A stretch of 64,000 bases of DNA from DASXQK01 sp963757155 (lineage in GTDB: Bacteria; Pseudomonadota; Alphaproteobacteria; Dongiales; Dongiaceae). Under the pieces are notes generated by a model. It was not told where the DNA came from. It saw only the letters and a list, made by a program, of their open reading frames with translations, and did not search any database. The stretch is from positions 1 to 64,000 of the forward strand of contig CAVWQS010000025.1 of the NCBI GenBank assembly GCA_963757155.1. The letters run 5' to 3'. Position numbers and translations under genes: made by a program. Below, in pieces: positions 1-7,692 of this stretch (position 1 is the first letter of the stretch; the number at the start of each line of letters is the position of its first letter).

Positions 1-14
1 ACCATTCTTGCCAC

Positions 15-1079
15 TCATGCCTCACCTCGATCAGCGACTTTTGCCACTTGCCGCTGTTTTTCGGTCCTCTTTCGTACCGCCGATCGCGCCATGCCGGCGG
101 TTGGCCGGACATAAGTGGCGAGCTGTTGCAGTGTTTTGTGGCCGCTCATAGCCTGCAGCTCGAACACCGTTGCACCGCCATCCCCGGCCTCGGTGAGCGC
201 TGTACGCCGAAGATCGGCGAATCTGAGATCGGCAGGCAGCCCGGCAAGCTTGCGTATGCGCGCGAATTCGTGCCGGAAGTGGTCGGCCCGGTAGGCCAAG
301 CCGGTCGTCTCGCTGACCACCAGCATCGTCAATTCCTTGGGCGTAGCCTCAATCGCCGCGCGCAGCCCAGCGTCGATCGGCACGGCCACCGCGGCGTCGG
401 TCTTCTGCTGCTTGAGCGTCACGACGCCGCCCCTGATCGCCGCCCGGCTCAGTCGCAGCACATCGACCTCCCGCTGCGCCAAGCGATAGGAGAGCAGCAC
501 AGCGAGCCGCAGCGAGGGCCGGCCGGCGCCAACAGCAGCATCGCAGAAGGCTGCCACTTCCGTCGGCGTCCAACGCCGGTCGCGGCTGGGTGGCGTCTCG
601 ACCCTGAGCCGCTGGGCCGGGTTGTCCGAGCGCAGGCCCTCGTCGATGGCGACATTCATAAGGATTGACCAGATGCGCATCTGGGCCGCGGCCGTATGCA
701 GGCCACGCTGGCGCAACTTGTGGTAAAGCGTTTTCAGCTCCTTGCGTGTGATTTCCGTTGCCGGCAAGTCGCCGGCGTTCGCTTCGATCTCCCTCAGTAT
801 CTTCGCATAGCTGCGCCGAGTCGCCTCGGCCAAGCGCGTGAAGGATGAGTCAGCCTCATAAGTGGCGATGATGTCCGCCATCGTGCCAGGCCCGATTTGG
901 CGCGATGGCTCGCCGGCGGTCGCCTTCGCAACCTCGGCGTTCAACTCCTCCGCTCGGGTAACCGCCTTGGCGAGATCGGGGCCGAGGGCCTCTGCATGGA
1001 ATCCCAGGCCCTTCACCGCCCGCGTCGGCCGCCAGTAATAGCGACCTGATATCTTGCGGAGGCGCGACACAGCGATCAT
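15..1079 (-). CDS. Tyrosine recombinase / phage-type integrase
   Basis: A 354-residue site-specific recombinase expected to integrate or excise a mobile element by strand exchange. The C-terminal half carries the catalytic layout of the family: an Arg in the segment YRLAQREVD, a Lys in LKQQKT, the FADLRRT box (the usual HxxR His is replaced by Asp), a GHKT His and the nucleophilic Tyr in QLATYVRP. The N-terminal part resembles a core-binding domain. The ATG at 1079 is chosen because it overlaps the stop of the upstream HTH gene by 4 bp (ATGA), which implies translational coupling; the frame is open further upstream but that stretch lies inside the HTH gene. A tRNA-Met 3' fragment lies about 2 kb to the right, as expected for an integrase beside its attachment site, though an IS has since inserted between them. 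The replaced box-II His may lower activity. Confidence 0.9.
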   Translation of the reverse strand: MIAVSRLRKISGRYYWRPTRAVKGLGFHAEALGPDLAKAVTRAEELNAEVAKATAGEPSRQIGPGTMADIIATYEADSSFTRLAEATRRSYAKILREIEANAGDLPATEITRKELKTLYHKLRQRGLHTAAAQMRIWSILMNVAIDEGLRSDNPAQRLRVETPPSRDRRWTPTEVAAFCDAAVGAGRPSLRLAVLLSYRLAQREVDVLRLSRAAIRGGVVTLKQQKTDAAVAVPIDAGLRAAIEATPKELTMLVVSETTGLAYRADHFRHEFARIRKLAGLPADLRFADLRRTALTEAGDGGATVFELQAMSGHKTLQQLATYVRPTAGMARSAVRKRTEKQRQVAKVADRGEA

Positions 1080-1603
1080 TTGCGCCCCCAATTGGCGACG
1101 CGTTCGGCCAAGCGGGGCCGCGGAGCTTCCGCTTTGCCTCCGGCCCCGAGCCACTCGTCGAGCGCGAGTTTGTCCCAGACGAGCCGACTGCCAATCCGGC
1201 GCGGTGCTACCGGAACCTCGCGCCGGAACAGCCGCTCGGAGATGCCGCAGTAGCGGGCGGCTACCTCGCATGATAGCCCACGCGGACCGCCTGGCAGGGT
1301 TGTGCTGGGCGATGCGTTCCCGCCCTGGCGCGGTTTCGCCGGCCGCTCGCTGGCGCCGACGATCCGGCCGCCGGCCGCGACGAACCCCGAGAGCTGGCGC
1401 GTCAGTTGGCTGGCCGTGTAGGCGAGCAAGAAAGCTTCCAGTCCCCGGCTTCCGCGCAAGGATCGATCATTGCCATAGCGAGTGCCTCTCCCAAGGCAGC
1501 CCGAAGCGAGACGGCAGCTACGCGGCTGAAGCAAGTGGAGATGCCTATGGCGAGGCCAAGCCCGGGCCAGCAGCCAGCCGCTCGCGTCGGGTTGCGAAAG
1601 CAT
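1076..1603 (-). CDS. HTH (excisionase/AlpA-like) protein upstream of the integrase
   Basis: The C-terminal third (about residues 108-155) reads as a winged-helix/MerR-like DNA-binding domain of the AlpA/excisionase type: VAARYCGISERLFRREV, then RIGSRLVWDKLALDEWL, which is typical of recombination directionality factors. The stop overlaps the integrase start by 4 bp (ATGA), so the two form an operon. The first 100 residues are Arg/Ser-rich and do not look like a conserved domain; an internal GTG or TTG start is quite possible. The 18-bp repeat and the IS1202-like insertion lie just upstream (from 1626), so the native promoter may have been displaced. Family assignment is by motif only. Confidence 0.6.
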   Translation of the reverse strand: MLSQPDASGWLLARAWPRHRHLHLLQPRSCRLASGCLGRGTRYGNDRSLRGSRGLEAFLLAYTASQLTRQLSGFVAAGGRIVGASERPAKPRQGGNASPSTTLPGGPRGLSCEVAARYCGISERLFRREVPVAPRRIGSRLVWDKLALDEWLGAGGKAEAPRPRLAERVANWGRK

Positions 1604-1625
1604 AGCTCACGTCGTTCACAATCAC

Positions 1626-1643
1626 CAGCCCCTGACGCCTCAG
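1626..1643 (+). repeat. 18-bp direct repeat, left flank of IS1202-like element
   Basis: CAGCCCCTGACGCCTCAG occurs here and again, identical, at 2995-3012, immediately either side of the element. It is most simply the target-site duplication. Long duplications are a known trait of the IS1202 group. Confidence 0.85.
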
Positions 1644-2994
1644 TGTAATTAGCTCGTGATGTGTCCGGGGTTTGTAGCTCGTGATGTGTCCGGTTCTAGA
1701 GCTGCTCCAAAGAGGGAGCAGGCATGGACCGGACGCGTATTCACGAGGGAGTGCGACAGGATGCGATATGAGGGGTTGCTGGAGCGGCAGGAGAGAGGGG
1801 AGTTGAGCCAGAGCGAGGCGGCGGAGCTGCTGGGGATGGGCAACGGAGCTTCCGTCGCTGGCGCGATCGGCTGCGCGACGAAGGGCCGAGGGGCTATTGG
1901 ACCGGCAGCTGGGCAAGCCCTCGGGGCGGCGAGCGGGGACGGGGAGATCGCGTGGATGCTGGAGCTCTACCGGGGCAACTATGCGGACTTCACGGTGAAG
2001 CACTTCCATGAGCAGCTGGTGAAGCGGCACGGCTACAAGCTGGGCTATACGGTGACCAAGGTGCACCTGCAGCGCGCCGGCCGGGTGCGGCGGGCGGAGA
2101 GGCGCTCGGCGCATCGCAAGAAGCGGCCGCGCCGGCCGATAGTGGGCAGAGGTGCACCAGGAGCCTCCAAGCACGCCTGGCTGCCGGGCGACGCGGTTCT
2201 ACGATCTGGTGATGACGCTGGACGATGCGACGAGCGCGATCTACTCGGCCTTCTGGTGAAGGAAGGCACCGCCTCGAGCTTCCGCGGGCTGGGCGAGGTG
2301 ATTGCGCGCGACGGGCTGTTCTGGCCCTCTACACCGATCGCGGTAGCCACTATTTCCATACCCCGAGGCCGGCGGGGAGGTCTACAAGACGCAGCTGACC
2401 CAGGTCGGCCGGGCCCTGAAGCAGCTCGGCATCGAGCATATCGCTCCTATTCGCCCGAGGCGCGGGGCCGTTCCGAGCGGGCCTTCCGCACGCTCCAGGA
2501 CCGGCTGTCCAAGGAGCTCGGCTCGCCGCGCATCACCACCCTCGAGGCCGCCAACCGCTGGCTCGCCAGGAGCTACATCCCCGCCCACAACGCGCGCTTC
2601 GCGGTGGCACCCGAGCAGGCGGGCTCCGCCTTCCTGCACGATCCCCCGGGGTCTCGGGCGAGATCCTGTGCATCCAGGAGAGCGCGCCGTCGGCAACGAC
2701 AATACCGTCAAATGGCGCCGGCTCTGCCTGCAATCCCGCCAAGCCGCTCTGCGGCCGCACTTCGTCAAGGCCGCGTCCGGGTTCACGAGTATCCCGACGG
2801 CAGCCATCGCCGTCTTCCTCGGACCCCATCGCCTCGCCGACTACGACGCCAGCGGCAAGATCGAGCCGCCACAGATAAAGCCGCGCGACACGCTTCCACG
2901 ACGGCCGTTTTCGCCGGGGCATGCCCCGGCCAAAAACCACAACGAAGCGGACAATCGTGAGCTAGCAAAACCGGTCAACTTGACGAGCTAGCAA
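1644..2994 (+). mobile_element. Decayed insertion sequence, ISNCY/IS1202-like
   Basis: A 1351-bp element bounded by identical 18-bp direct repeats. The ends form imperfect inverted repeats sharing the core TAGCTCGT. The left end also has a subterminal tandem 19-bp repeat, TAGCTCGTGATGTGTCCGG, at 1650-1668 and 1675-1693. The single transposase gene is frameshifted at several points. Removing the element and one repeat copy joins a minus-strand reading frame that runs from about 3067 through 3013 into 1643-1545, so the IS seems to have split an unidentified small gene. Confidence 0.8.
1761..2991 (+). pseudogene. Transposase of the IS1202-like element, frameshifted
   Basis: Recognisable blocks of an ISNCY-type DDE transposase appear in order but in different frames. 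They are an N-terminal HTH (ELSQSEAAELLGM), a conserved linker (FTVKHFHEQLVKRHGYKLGY), a basic segment (HRKKRPRR), the region of the first catalytic Asp (HAWLPG), then the conserved segment YSPEARGRSERAF, which contains the catalytic Glu, followed by LEAANRW and PAHNARFAV. The C-terminal blocks VKAASGF and EYPDGS appear in a third frame. At least three frame changes, around 1850, 2370 and 2650, prevent a complete protein, so the copy is probably inactive in cis. The ATG at 1761 begins the conserved N-terminus. Confidence 0.8.
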
Positions 2995-3012
2995 CAGCCC
3001 CTGACGCCTCAG
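2995..3012 (+). repeat. 18-bp direct repeat, right flank of IS1202-like element
   Basis: Identical to 1626-1643. Together the two copies define the element's boundaries. Confidence 0.85.
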
Positions 3013-3198
3013 CCTCGGGCTGCCGCTGGGCGCATGAGCACCATGCTCGGTCAGCGAGAACCTGATGGCCATCAAGTGCACACCAGTTTCCAGGGGCACG
3101 GACACACATGAATTTGCGCATGGCCTCATCAGCGTATTTTTTAGGCCTTCAACTCCTATGGCGCCAAGGTCTTTCAGTGTTGGGACAACGGCCGAAGA

Positions 3199-3241
3199 CT
3201 CATCCTGAAGGTCGTAGGTTCAAATCCTACCCCCGCAACCA
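3199..3241 (+). other. tRNA-Met 3' fragment (att-like scar)
   Basis: The segment runs from a CTCAT anticodon-loop remnant through the variable loop, T-arm (GTAGG-TTCAAAT-CCTAC) and the 3' acceptor strand to CCA. No 5' half (a TGCGGGG acceptor strand) is present upstream, so it is not a functional tRNA. A near-identical 3' piece lies inverted at 49688-49734, with identity continuing 7 bases past CCA (CTTTATC). Integration at tRNA 3' ends leaves exactly such fragments. In this copy the element side would be to the left, where the integrase is. The rest of 3013-3552 holds this scar and the 31-bp repeat; no gene is supported there. Confidence 0.8.
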
Positions 3242-3404
3242 CTTTATCCAGATTATACCGGTTAGATCAAAGAGTTAGCTGAAACGACTCGTCGCCTACA
3301 TACGCCCCTACATACAACGATAGCCCCAAAAACGGGGCCACAGCGTCGACTAGCCGCTCGCCCAGACGCAAGTCGCCCCTAGATGTGCTTGAGAGAGGCC
3401 CCAC

Positions 3405-3435
3405 CCAAGTCGCCTCTGTAGCGCGCTCTAATCGC
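3405..3435 (+). repeat. 31-bp direct repeat, left copy
   Basis: Positions 3405-3435 and 6808-6838 are identical over 31 bases (beginning CCAAGTCGCC, ending CTCTAATCGC), with weaker similarity for about 20 bp beyond. On the minus strand both copies can encode the peptide AIRARYRGDLG, so the repeat may be a duplicated fragment of one gene. The pair brackets the DUF2971 / IS3 / DUF6236 cargo. Confidence 0.85.
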
Positions 3436-4128
3436 TTCCCAGCTCCTATGCCCTGAGAAGGCCGATGGGCGCCCAAATCCTTTGCGACTGGACGTCAGCG
3501 ACAGCACCTCCGGGGCGCCCTCTGCCGCGGGAGAGCCTCAATGCTGCGTGGATCAATCGATGGGTTCGAACGTCAAGGCAAATGCGCCAGGTGTCATTCG
3601 CGCTTGAAGGACTCTCACGTCCTTGTTAAGGGCGCGGGTAGACGCCACGATTTCTTCCCGGTATGGATCGTCAACGCGATAACCGAGATATAGCTCGACG
3701 AGCTCGTGTGGATGAAATGGCATGAAGACGGCATCCTGCCCTTCGGGGACATAGGACGGAATCACGAGACGCAGTTCCTGCTCGTATTCCCATTCCGTAC
3801 CTTTGACCGCTGTCAGGGAGCGGATAAAGGCTCGCACGTAGTCGGGTGTCAGTGCGGACATATCCCACCTGAGCAACTCGAGAGGTTTGTAGAAACTCGG
3901 ACGGATATCACTGTAGGTGACCGGCTCCAGCAGACATAAGAACGGATCTCGTTCAGCATCCGGTCGGAATCCAAACACTACCCCTCGGTGTTGCTCCGCA
4001 TAGTGCGCCCACATTAATAGATTGTCGTTCCTGCGCGTGGCGCAGAAGATTCCGGAATTGCGGAACTGAGGTGGTCCCGATTGGTCGGACAGGTCGGCAG
4101 CGGATTTAAGGTGTATTCCGGTTGCTGA

Positions 4129-5013
4129 TCACGCTGCCAAGTTCCGATTCATGTTGAACGCTTTTTGTTGCTGTTGGGCCTGCCCGGTCGAGTAGGCTTC
4201 CGCCGGTGTCCGGCCGTCAAGGGCCGAGTGCGGCCGCTCGGTGTTGTGGAACGCCATCCACGCGCCGATGACGCGCTCGGCGGCGAAGCCGTCGGTCATC
4301 TCATGCAGGTAGACGGCCTCGTATTTCAACGACCGCCACAGGCGTTCGATGAAGACGTTGTCCAGGCACCGTCCCCGCCCGTCCATGGAGATCGCGATCT
4401 GTGCGCCCTTGAGCACGCCGGTGAACTCGAGGCTGGTAAACTGACTGCCTTGGTCGGTGTTGAATATCTCGGGTCGGCCGTATTCGGCTAGAGCCTCGTT
4501 CAACGCCTCGATGCAGAACCGGGCATCCATGGAGTTCGACAGCCGCCACGCCAGGACATGGCGCGTCGCCCAATCCATGATCGCGACCAGATACAGGAAC
4601 CCGCGCCGCACCGCGATGTAGGTGATGTCGGCGCACCACACATGATCGGCGCGGGTTATCGTCAGGTTCCGCAGCAGATAGGGATAGATCCGATGCGCGG
4701 GGTGTGGCGCGCTGGTTCTCGGCGCCTGATAAATCGCCTCCAGTCCCATCAGGCGCATCAGGCGGCGCACCCGATGACGGCCGACACGAACACCCTCCCG
4801 CCGCAACTGGCGCACCATTTGCCGGCTGCCGAAGAAGGGATATTTGAGAAACAGTTCATCGATGCGGCGCATCAGCGCCAGGTTCTCCGGGCTCTCTGCC
4901 CAGGGCGCGTAATAGAACGAGGAACGGCTGATCGACAGAAGCCGGCATTGACGGCTCACGCTCAAGCCGCGGTGGCCGGGCGCGATCATCGCCTTGCGCT
5001 CCCCCCGGCTCAT
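4129..5013 (-). CDS. IS3-family transposase OrfB
   Basis: 294-residue DDE transposase catalytic subunit. An HTH_21-like N-terminus (SVSRQCRLLSISRSSFYY) is followed by an integrase core with the first Asp in WCADITYI, the second in FNTDQGSQFTS and the Glu in FIERLWRSLKYE. The C-terminal FHNTERPHSALDGRTPAEAY is the family's usual ending. The ATG at 5013 overlaps the orfA stop by 4 bp (ATGA). I see no obvious A-rich slippery run for a -1 OrfAB fusion, so coupling by re-initiation is the simpler reading. Full length. Confidence 0.95.
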   Translation of the reverse strand: MSRGERKAMIAPGHRGLSVSRQCRLLSISRSSFYYAPWAESPENLALMRRIDELFLKYPFFGSRQMVRQLRREGVRVGRHRVRRLMRLMGLEAIYQAPRTSAPHPAHRIYPYLLRNLTITRADHVWCADITYIAVRRGFLYLVAIMDWATRHVLAWRLSNSMDARFCIEALNEALAEYGRPEIFNTDQGSQFTSLEFTGVLKGAQIAISMDGRGRCLDNVFIERLWRSLKYEAVYLHEMTDGFAAERVIGAWMAFHNTERPHSALDGRTPAEAYSTGQAQQQQKAFNMNRNLAA

Positions 5014-5291
5014 CGCTTGAGCCCGCCGGCCAAAAAATCCCGTTCCACCGTCAACTGGCCGATCTTGGCGTGAAGATCGCGAACCTCGGTCTCGCGATCC
5101 TGCCGCTCGCGGTCCGCCCCGTTCGAAAACACCTCGCCCAGGCCGTCGATCGCCTGGCGCTTCCAGCTGCTCACCTGGTTCGGATGCACCTTGTGCTTCG
5201 AGGCGATCTCCTGGACCGTCTTGTCGCCGCGCAGTGCCTCCAAGGCAACTCGGGCCTTGAACTCCCCCGTAAACCGACGTCGCGTCGTCAT
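5010..5291 (-). CDS. IS3-family transposase OrfA
   Basis: 93-residue HTH protein that binds the IS ends. It opens with RRRFTGEFKARVALEALRGD, followed by VQEIASKHKVHPNQVSSWK (the HTH) and a C-terminal leucine-zipper-like stretch (VRDLHAKIGQLTVERDFL) used for dimerisation in this family. It is the first gene of the two-gene IS and overlaps orfB by 4 bp. Length and motif order are normal for OrfA of the IS3 family, and no damage is visible. Confidence 0.95.
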   Translation of the reverse strand: MTTRRRFTGEFKARVALEALRGDKTVQEIASKHKVHPNQVSSWKRQAIDGLGEVFSNGADRERQDRETEVRDLHAKIGQLTVERDFLAGGLKR

Positions 5292-5839
5292 CTCGTATCC
5301 CTCCGTTATCCGGTGGAATACACCTTAGCCCCCTGTCCGGTTTTCCGGGACCAGCTCAAACAGCGCGATTGCCGCCTTTCTCTGGACTTCGAGGTTCTCG
5401 CGCTCCGCTTTCAGTTCCGGGAACATGTCCTCTATTTCTGGCGAGGTGAGACGTTTCAGTAGCCTTTCCCGCTGGGCATCACTGGCTGCGCTTATGCTCG
5501 CGGACGCCGCTATCGCCTCCTCCAGCGGCACACCGATGCGTTGCGCGAAGGTGGTAGGATCACTGATAAGCATCTCGATCAAGGTCGCATTAGCCTTCCT
5601 CTTAATCACCTTGAGTTCGACATCAAAAAGGTCGTCGATGTAGCCGTCGAACGGATCGTTCATGTCAACAGGCCGGCCGATGCGCAGGGTACGATTCGCA
5701 ATAGTCAGCCTCGCCCCTTTCTGATCGGTATACTTGAAGACGATACTATCTGGGGGATGCATCGCAGGAGCAGAACATATTAGGTGGGACGGCGTCGCCA
5801 GCTAATTTTTTAGGCTTGTCCGCTACGAGGAGATCCATT

Positions 5840-6664
5840 GTGACAGATGTTCGCGGCATCTTTCTCTCACCCTGGTGCGAAGTCGTGGACGGCCGAGTTG
5901 ACGGCATCGATATTGAACTTGATCCCCAAGAGCTTCGATTCGCGATTCTGCTGTGGGATAAGCTTGTATATCCGCGTCAGCAGATCCTTCCGATGGCTAA
6001 GGAACCGGAGGTGGACTTTCTTGTCTCTGAGCAGGTTGTGGACCGAGTGCCTTTGACGTTGACGGAGGCCGACGATTTTACGACGAGGTACCCTGAGGCC
6101 CATCTTGCCTTGTTCCGCAAACTGGATCGACTCGAACCCGGCGTATGGAGTTTGGCCCAGGGCGAGCGATCCATTTCATTTTACGACACGGGGTTGGCGA
6201 AGGACTGGGGGCTTTTAGTCCAACTCCATCGGCGTATCCCGATACCGGACAAGGAAGTGCCTCTCGCTGACATTATGGCCTTTCGTGAGAAACGCCGGCC
6301 GGAGCTACTGGCGCTACGAAGCCGCCTCGAAGATCTATACCAGCAGGTAGTAGCGGCGGGTGACGGTCCGCTCGCTCTTAACACTGCTATCGTTAATCTG
6401 GACACCGCAATTGCTGACCACCTCAAGACAATGAAGGTGTCTCGGCTGCGTTTAGTTTTCTCGGATGTCAGTGCGAATCTAAACTTGAGCAAGGGCGTCT
6501 CCGCTGCAGTTGCCACTTACGCTCTCACCAAAGACGCTATCGTGGCGACAATCGCAGGGGTGGCCGTCGGAGTGAGCGTAAAGATTGGCGTCGGGCTTAA
6601 GTGGCAATCCCCGTCGAAGACACCCTTCCGCTATATCTCCAGGTTTCACGATGAGCTTTTCTAG
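5840..6664 (+). CDS. DUF6236-like protein of unknown function
   Basis: 274-residue soluble-looking protein. The N-terminal region contains GIFLSPWCEVV and DPQELRFAILLWDKLVYP, which I associate with the DUF6236 group; no catalytic motif is evident. Residues near 150-190 are charged and helical, and the C-terminus has a small/hydrophobic stretch (IVATIAGVAVGVSVKIGVGL) that may pack against a membrane or a partner. The GTG at 5840 is preferred over the TTG at 5816 because GAGGAG lies 7 bp upstream of it. It diverges from the DUF2971 gene inside the segment bracketed by 31-bp repeats, which suggests imported cargo, possibly a two-gene system. Role unknown. Confidence 0.7.
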   Translation: MTDVRGIFLSPWCEVVDGRVDGIDIELDPQELRFAILLWDKLVYPRQQILPMAKEPEVDFLVSEQVVDRVPLTLTEADDFTTRYPEAHLALFRKLDRLEPGVWSLAQGERSISFYDTGLAKDWGLLVQLHRRIPIPDKEVPLADIMAFREKRRPELLALRSRLEDLYQQVVAAGDGPLALNTAIVNLDTAIADHLKTMKVSRLRLVFSDVSANLNLSKGVSAAVATYALTKDAIVATIAGVAVGVSVKIGVGLKWQSPSKTPFRYISRFHDELF

Positions 6665-6807
6665 GTCTCGGCGTCAGGCGAGTCGCATTTCCAGCATAAG
6701 TCCCTCACTCGGCTGATGTGCGGTCCTTCGCCTCCAGCGCGGCGATCAGCTTGGCGACGATCTTGTCCTCGCGCCCCTCGAGGCCGGGGTCACCGCCGCG
6801 GCGCCAG

Positions 6808-6838
6808 CCAAGTCGCCTCTGTAGCGCGCTCTAATCGC
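6808..6838 (+). repeat. 31-bp direct repeat, right copy
   Basis: Identical to 3405-3435. The 300 bp around it (6665-6967) has no supported gene; on the minus strand a short frame (ending near 6714) contains the repeat-encoded peptide and reads on for about 40 codons, possibly the tail of a broken gene. Confidence 0.85.
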
Positions 6839-6967
6839 GTCCTGGGCCATGCCCTGGGCGCGACCCCGACCCCTCGGGGGAATGTAGTCCTCGACGCACC
6901 CCCCGGGGCTCTACGGTGGCTCTGGCGGCGCGGTATTGTCGAGGCTTCTAACGTGGGAGGGAACATC

Positions 6968-7339
6968 ATGAAGCGGTTGTGTGTGGGTCTGGTGCTGGCG
7001 GGGATGTTGGTCGCCGGCGGGGCGAGGGCGGATGACGTCTCAATAAACGTTCAGAAGTTGCTTTGGTTGTGCAATGGCCCGCCAGGTTCGCCCGGGGCTG
7101 CGTTTTGTGGGGGCTACGTAGCTGGTGTGAGTGAGATCATGACCGTTAACGGCGAAGCGGTTCAGCAACAGCCAACCGCCGGGAAGAATATTATGACTCT
7201 GTGTGGTTCTAACAAGGCAACCTTTGCAGAGTTGGTCCAGGTGTTTAAGAATTGGGCGCAGGCGCATCCCGACGACTGGACGATGCCGGCTGTGGCTGGA
7301 GTGGCGAGGGCATTGAACGACAAATGGAGTTGTCCCTAG
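6968..7339 (+). CDS. Secreted Rap1a/Tai-like small protein
   Basis: 123-residue precursor with a clear signal peptide (KRLCVGLVLAGMLVAGGARA, cleavage after ARA). The mature part follows the Rap1a/Tai pattern: KLLWLCNG near the start, FCGGYVAGV, a later Cys in IMTLCGSN, FKNWAQAHPDDW, and a terminal ALNDKWSCP. Four cysteines could form two disulfides in the periplasm. Known Rap1a/Tai proteins neutralise type VI amidase effectors, but many homologues are orphans, and I see no effector gene here. GGGAGGG lies 7 bp before the ATG. It may be an immunity relic or a periplasmic protein of other use. Confidence 0.7.
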   Translation: MKRLCVGLVLAGMLVAGGARADDVSINVQKLLWLCNGPPGSPGAAFCGGYVAGVSEIMTVNGEAVQQQPTAGKNIMTLCGSNKATFAELVQVFKNWAQAHPDDWTMPAVAGVARALNDKWSCP

Positions 7340-7386
7340 GAGCGGTTGAGCCGCCGTCGGGCGCCCTGGCCGGGGCGCATCCCAGC

Positions 7387-7662
7387 CTAGGGACGGGAGA
7401 CGACGAAACCGCCCCTATCTCGCGAACGTGCCGGCGCCGATCGCTCTGCGGCCTCGAGGTGTTCCGCCGGCGGCGTCTCGTTCCCTGGCGGTACCACGCG
7501 GGTACCGCCAGCAACGGGCTCCGGCTCCTTGGGCGCCAGGTCGCGGCGCAGTTCTGCGATGGACGCGGCTATCTGCTCGTTGGAGTTCGCGGCCGCGATG
7601 TTCGCCTCGGCCGTCGCGTCGGCCCGTTGGCGGCGCCGGCTCGGCGGGAGCGTCTTCGGCAA
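7387..7662 (-). CDS. Small hypothetical protein downstream of terminase
   Basis: 91-residue frame, Ala/Arg/Pro-rich, with a plausible helical middle (ANIAAANSNEQIAASIAELRRDL) that could form a coiled coil. It follows the terminase small subunit gene on the same strand with an 80-bp gap, so it may be a phage-derived accessory gene. There is no recognised domain and composition bias is strong. It lies just outside the inverted-repeat arm and has no counterpart beside the second terminase copy. Treat as tentative. Confidence 0.3.
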   Translation of the reverse strand: MPKTLPPSRRRQRADATAEANIAAANSNEQIAASIAELRRDLAPKEPEPVAGGTRVVPPGNETPPAEHLEAAERSAPARSRDRGGFVVSRP

Positions 7663-7692
7663 TTTTACAACCGCATCATCCGCACTATTGTG

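Larger units (their letters stand above)
4086..5338 (-). mobile_element. Complete IS3-family insertion sequence (1253 bp)
   Basis: Both ends carry imperfect inverted repeats containing GGACAGG and TAAGGTGTATTCC. The flanking trinucleotide GGT is duplicated at 4083-4085 and 5339-5341, the usual 3-bp target duplication of IS3-family elements. Two overlapping genes, orfA and orfB, fill the element and both are intact, so it may still be active. The boundaries were fixed by requiring the interrupted DUF2971 frame to be restored. Confidence 0.92.
3553..5762 (-). pseudogene. DUF2971 family gene interrupted by an IS3-family element
   Basis: The N-terminal part (5762 to about 5342) shows the family opening IVFKYTD...NRTLRIGRP...NDPFDGYIDDL. 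The C-terminal part (about 4082 to 3553) shows RNDNLLMWAHYAEQHRGVVF and EYEQELRLVIP, also DUF2971 hallmarks. The IS at 4086-5338 sits between them. Excising it with one copy of the 3-bp duplication GGT restores an in-frame junction reading LVPENQSGPPQFRNSGIF, so the interruption is clean and probably recent. Whole protein about 280-290 residues. Molecular function of DUF2971 is unknown; members are often found in accessory and defence-associated loci. A DUF6236-like gene starts 78 bp away on the opposite strand, so the two may share a control region. Confidence 0.85.

Noticed and set aside
1650..1693. A CRISPR array start from the tandem 19-bp repeat
   Set aside because: Only two copies with a 6-bp spacer at an IS end; no cas genes are present anywhere in the window.
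3177..3241. A functional tRNA gene
   Set aside because: Only the 3' half is present; no pairing 5' acceptor strand or D-arm exists upstream.
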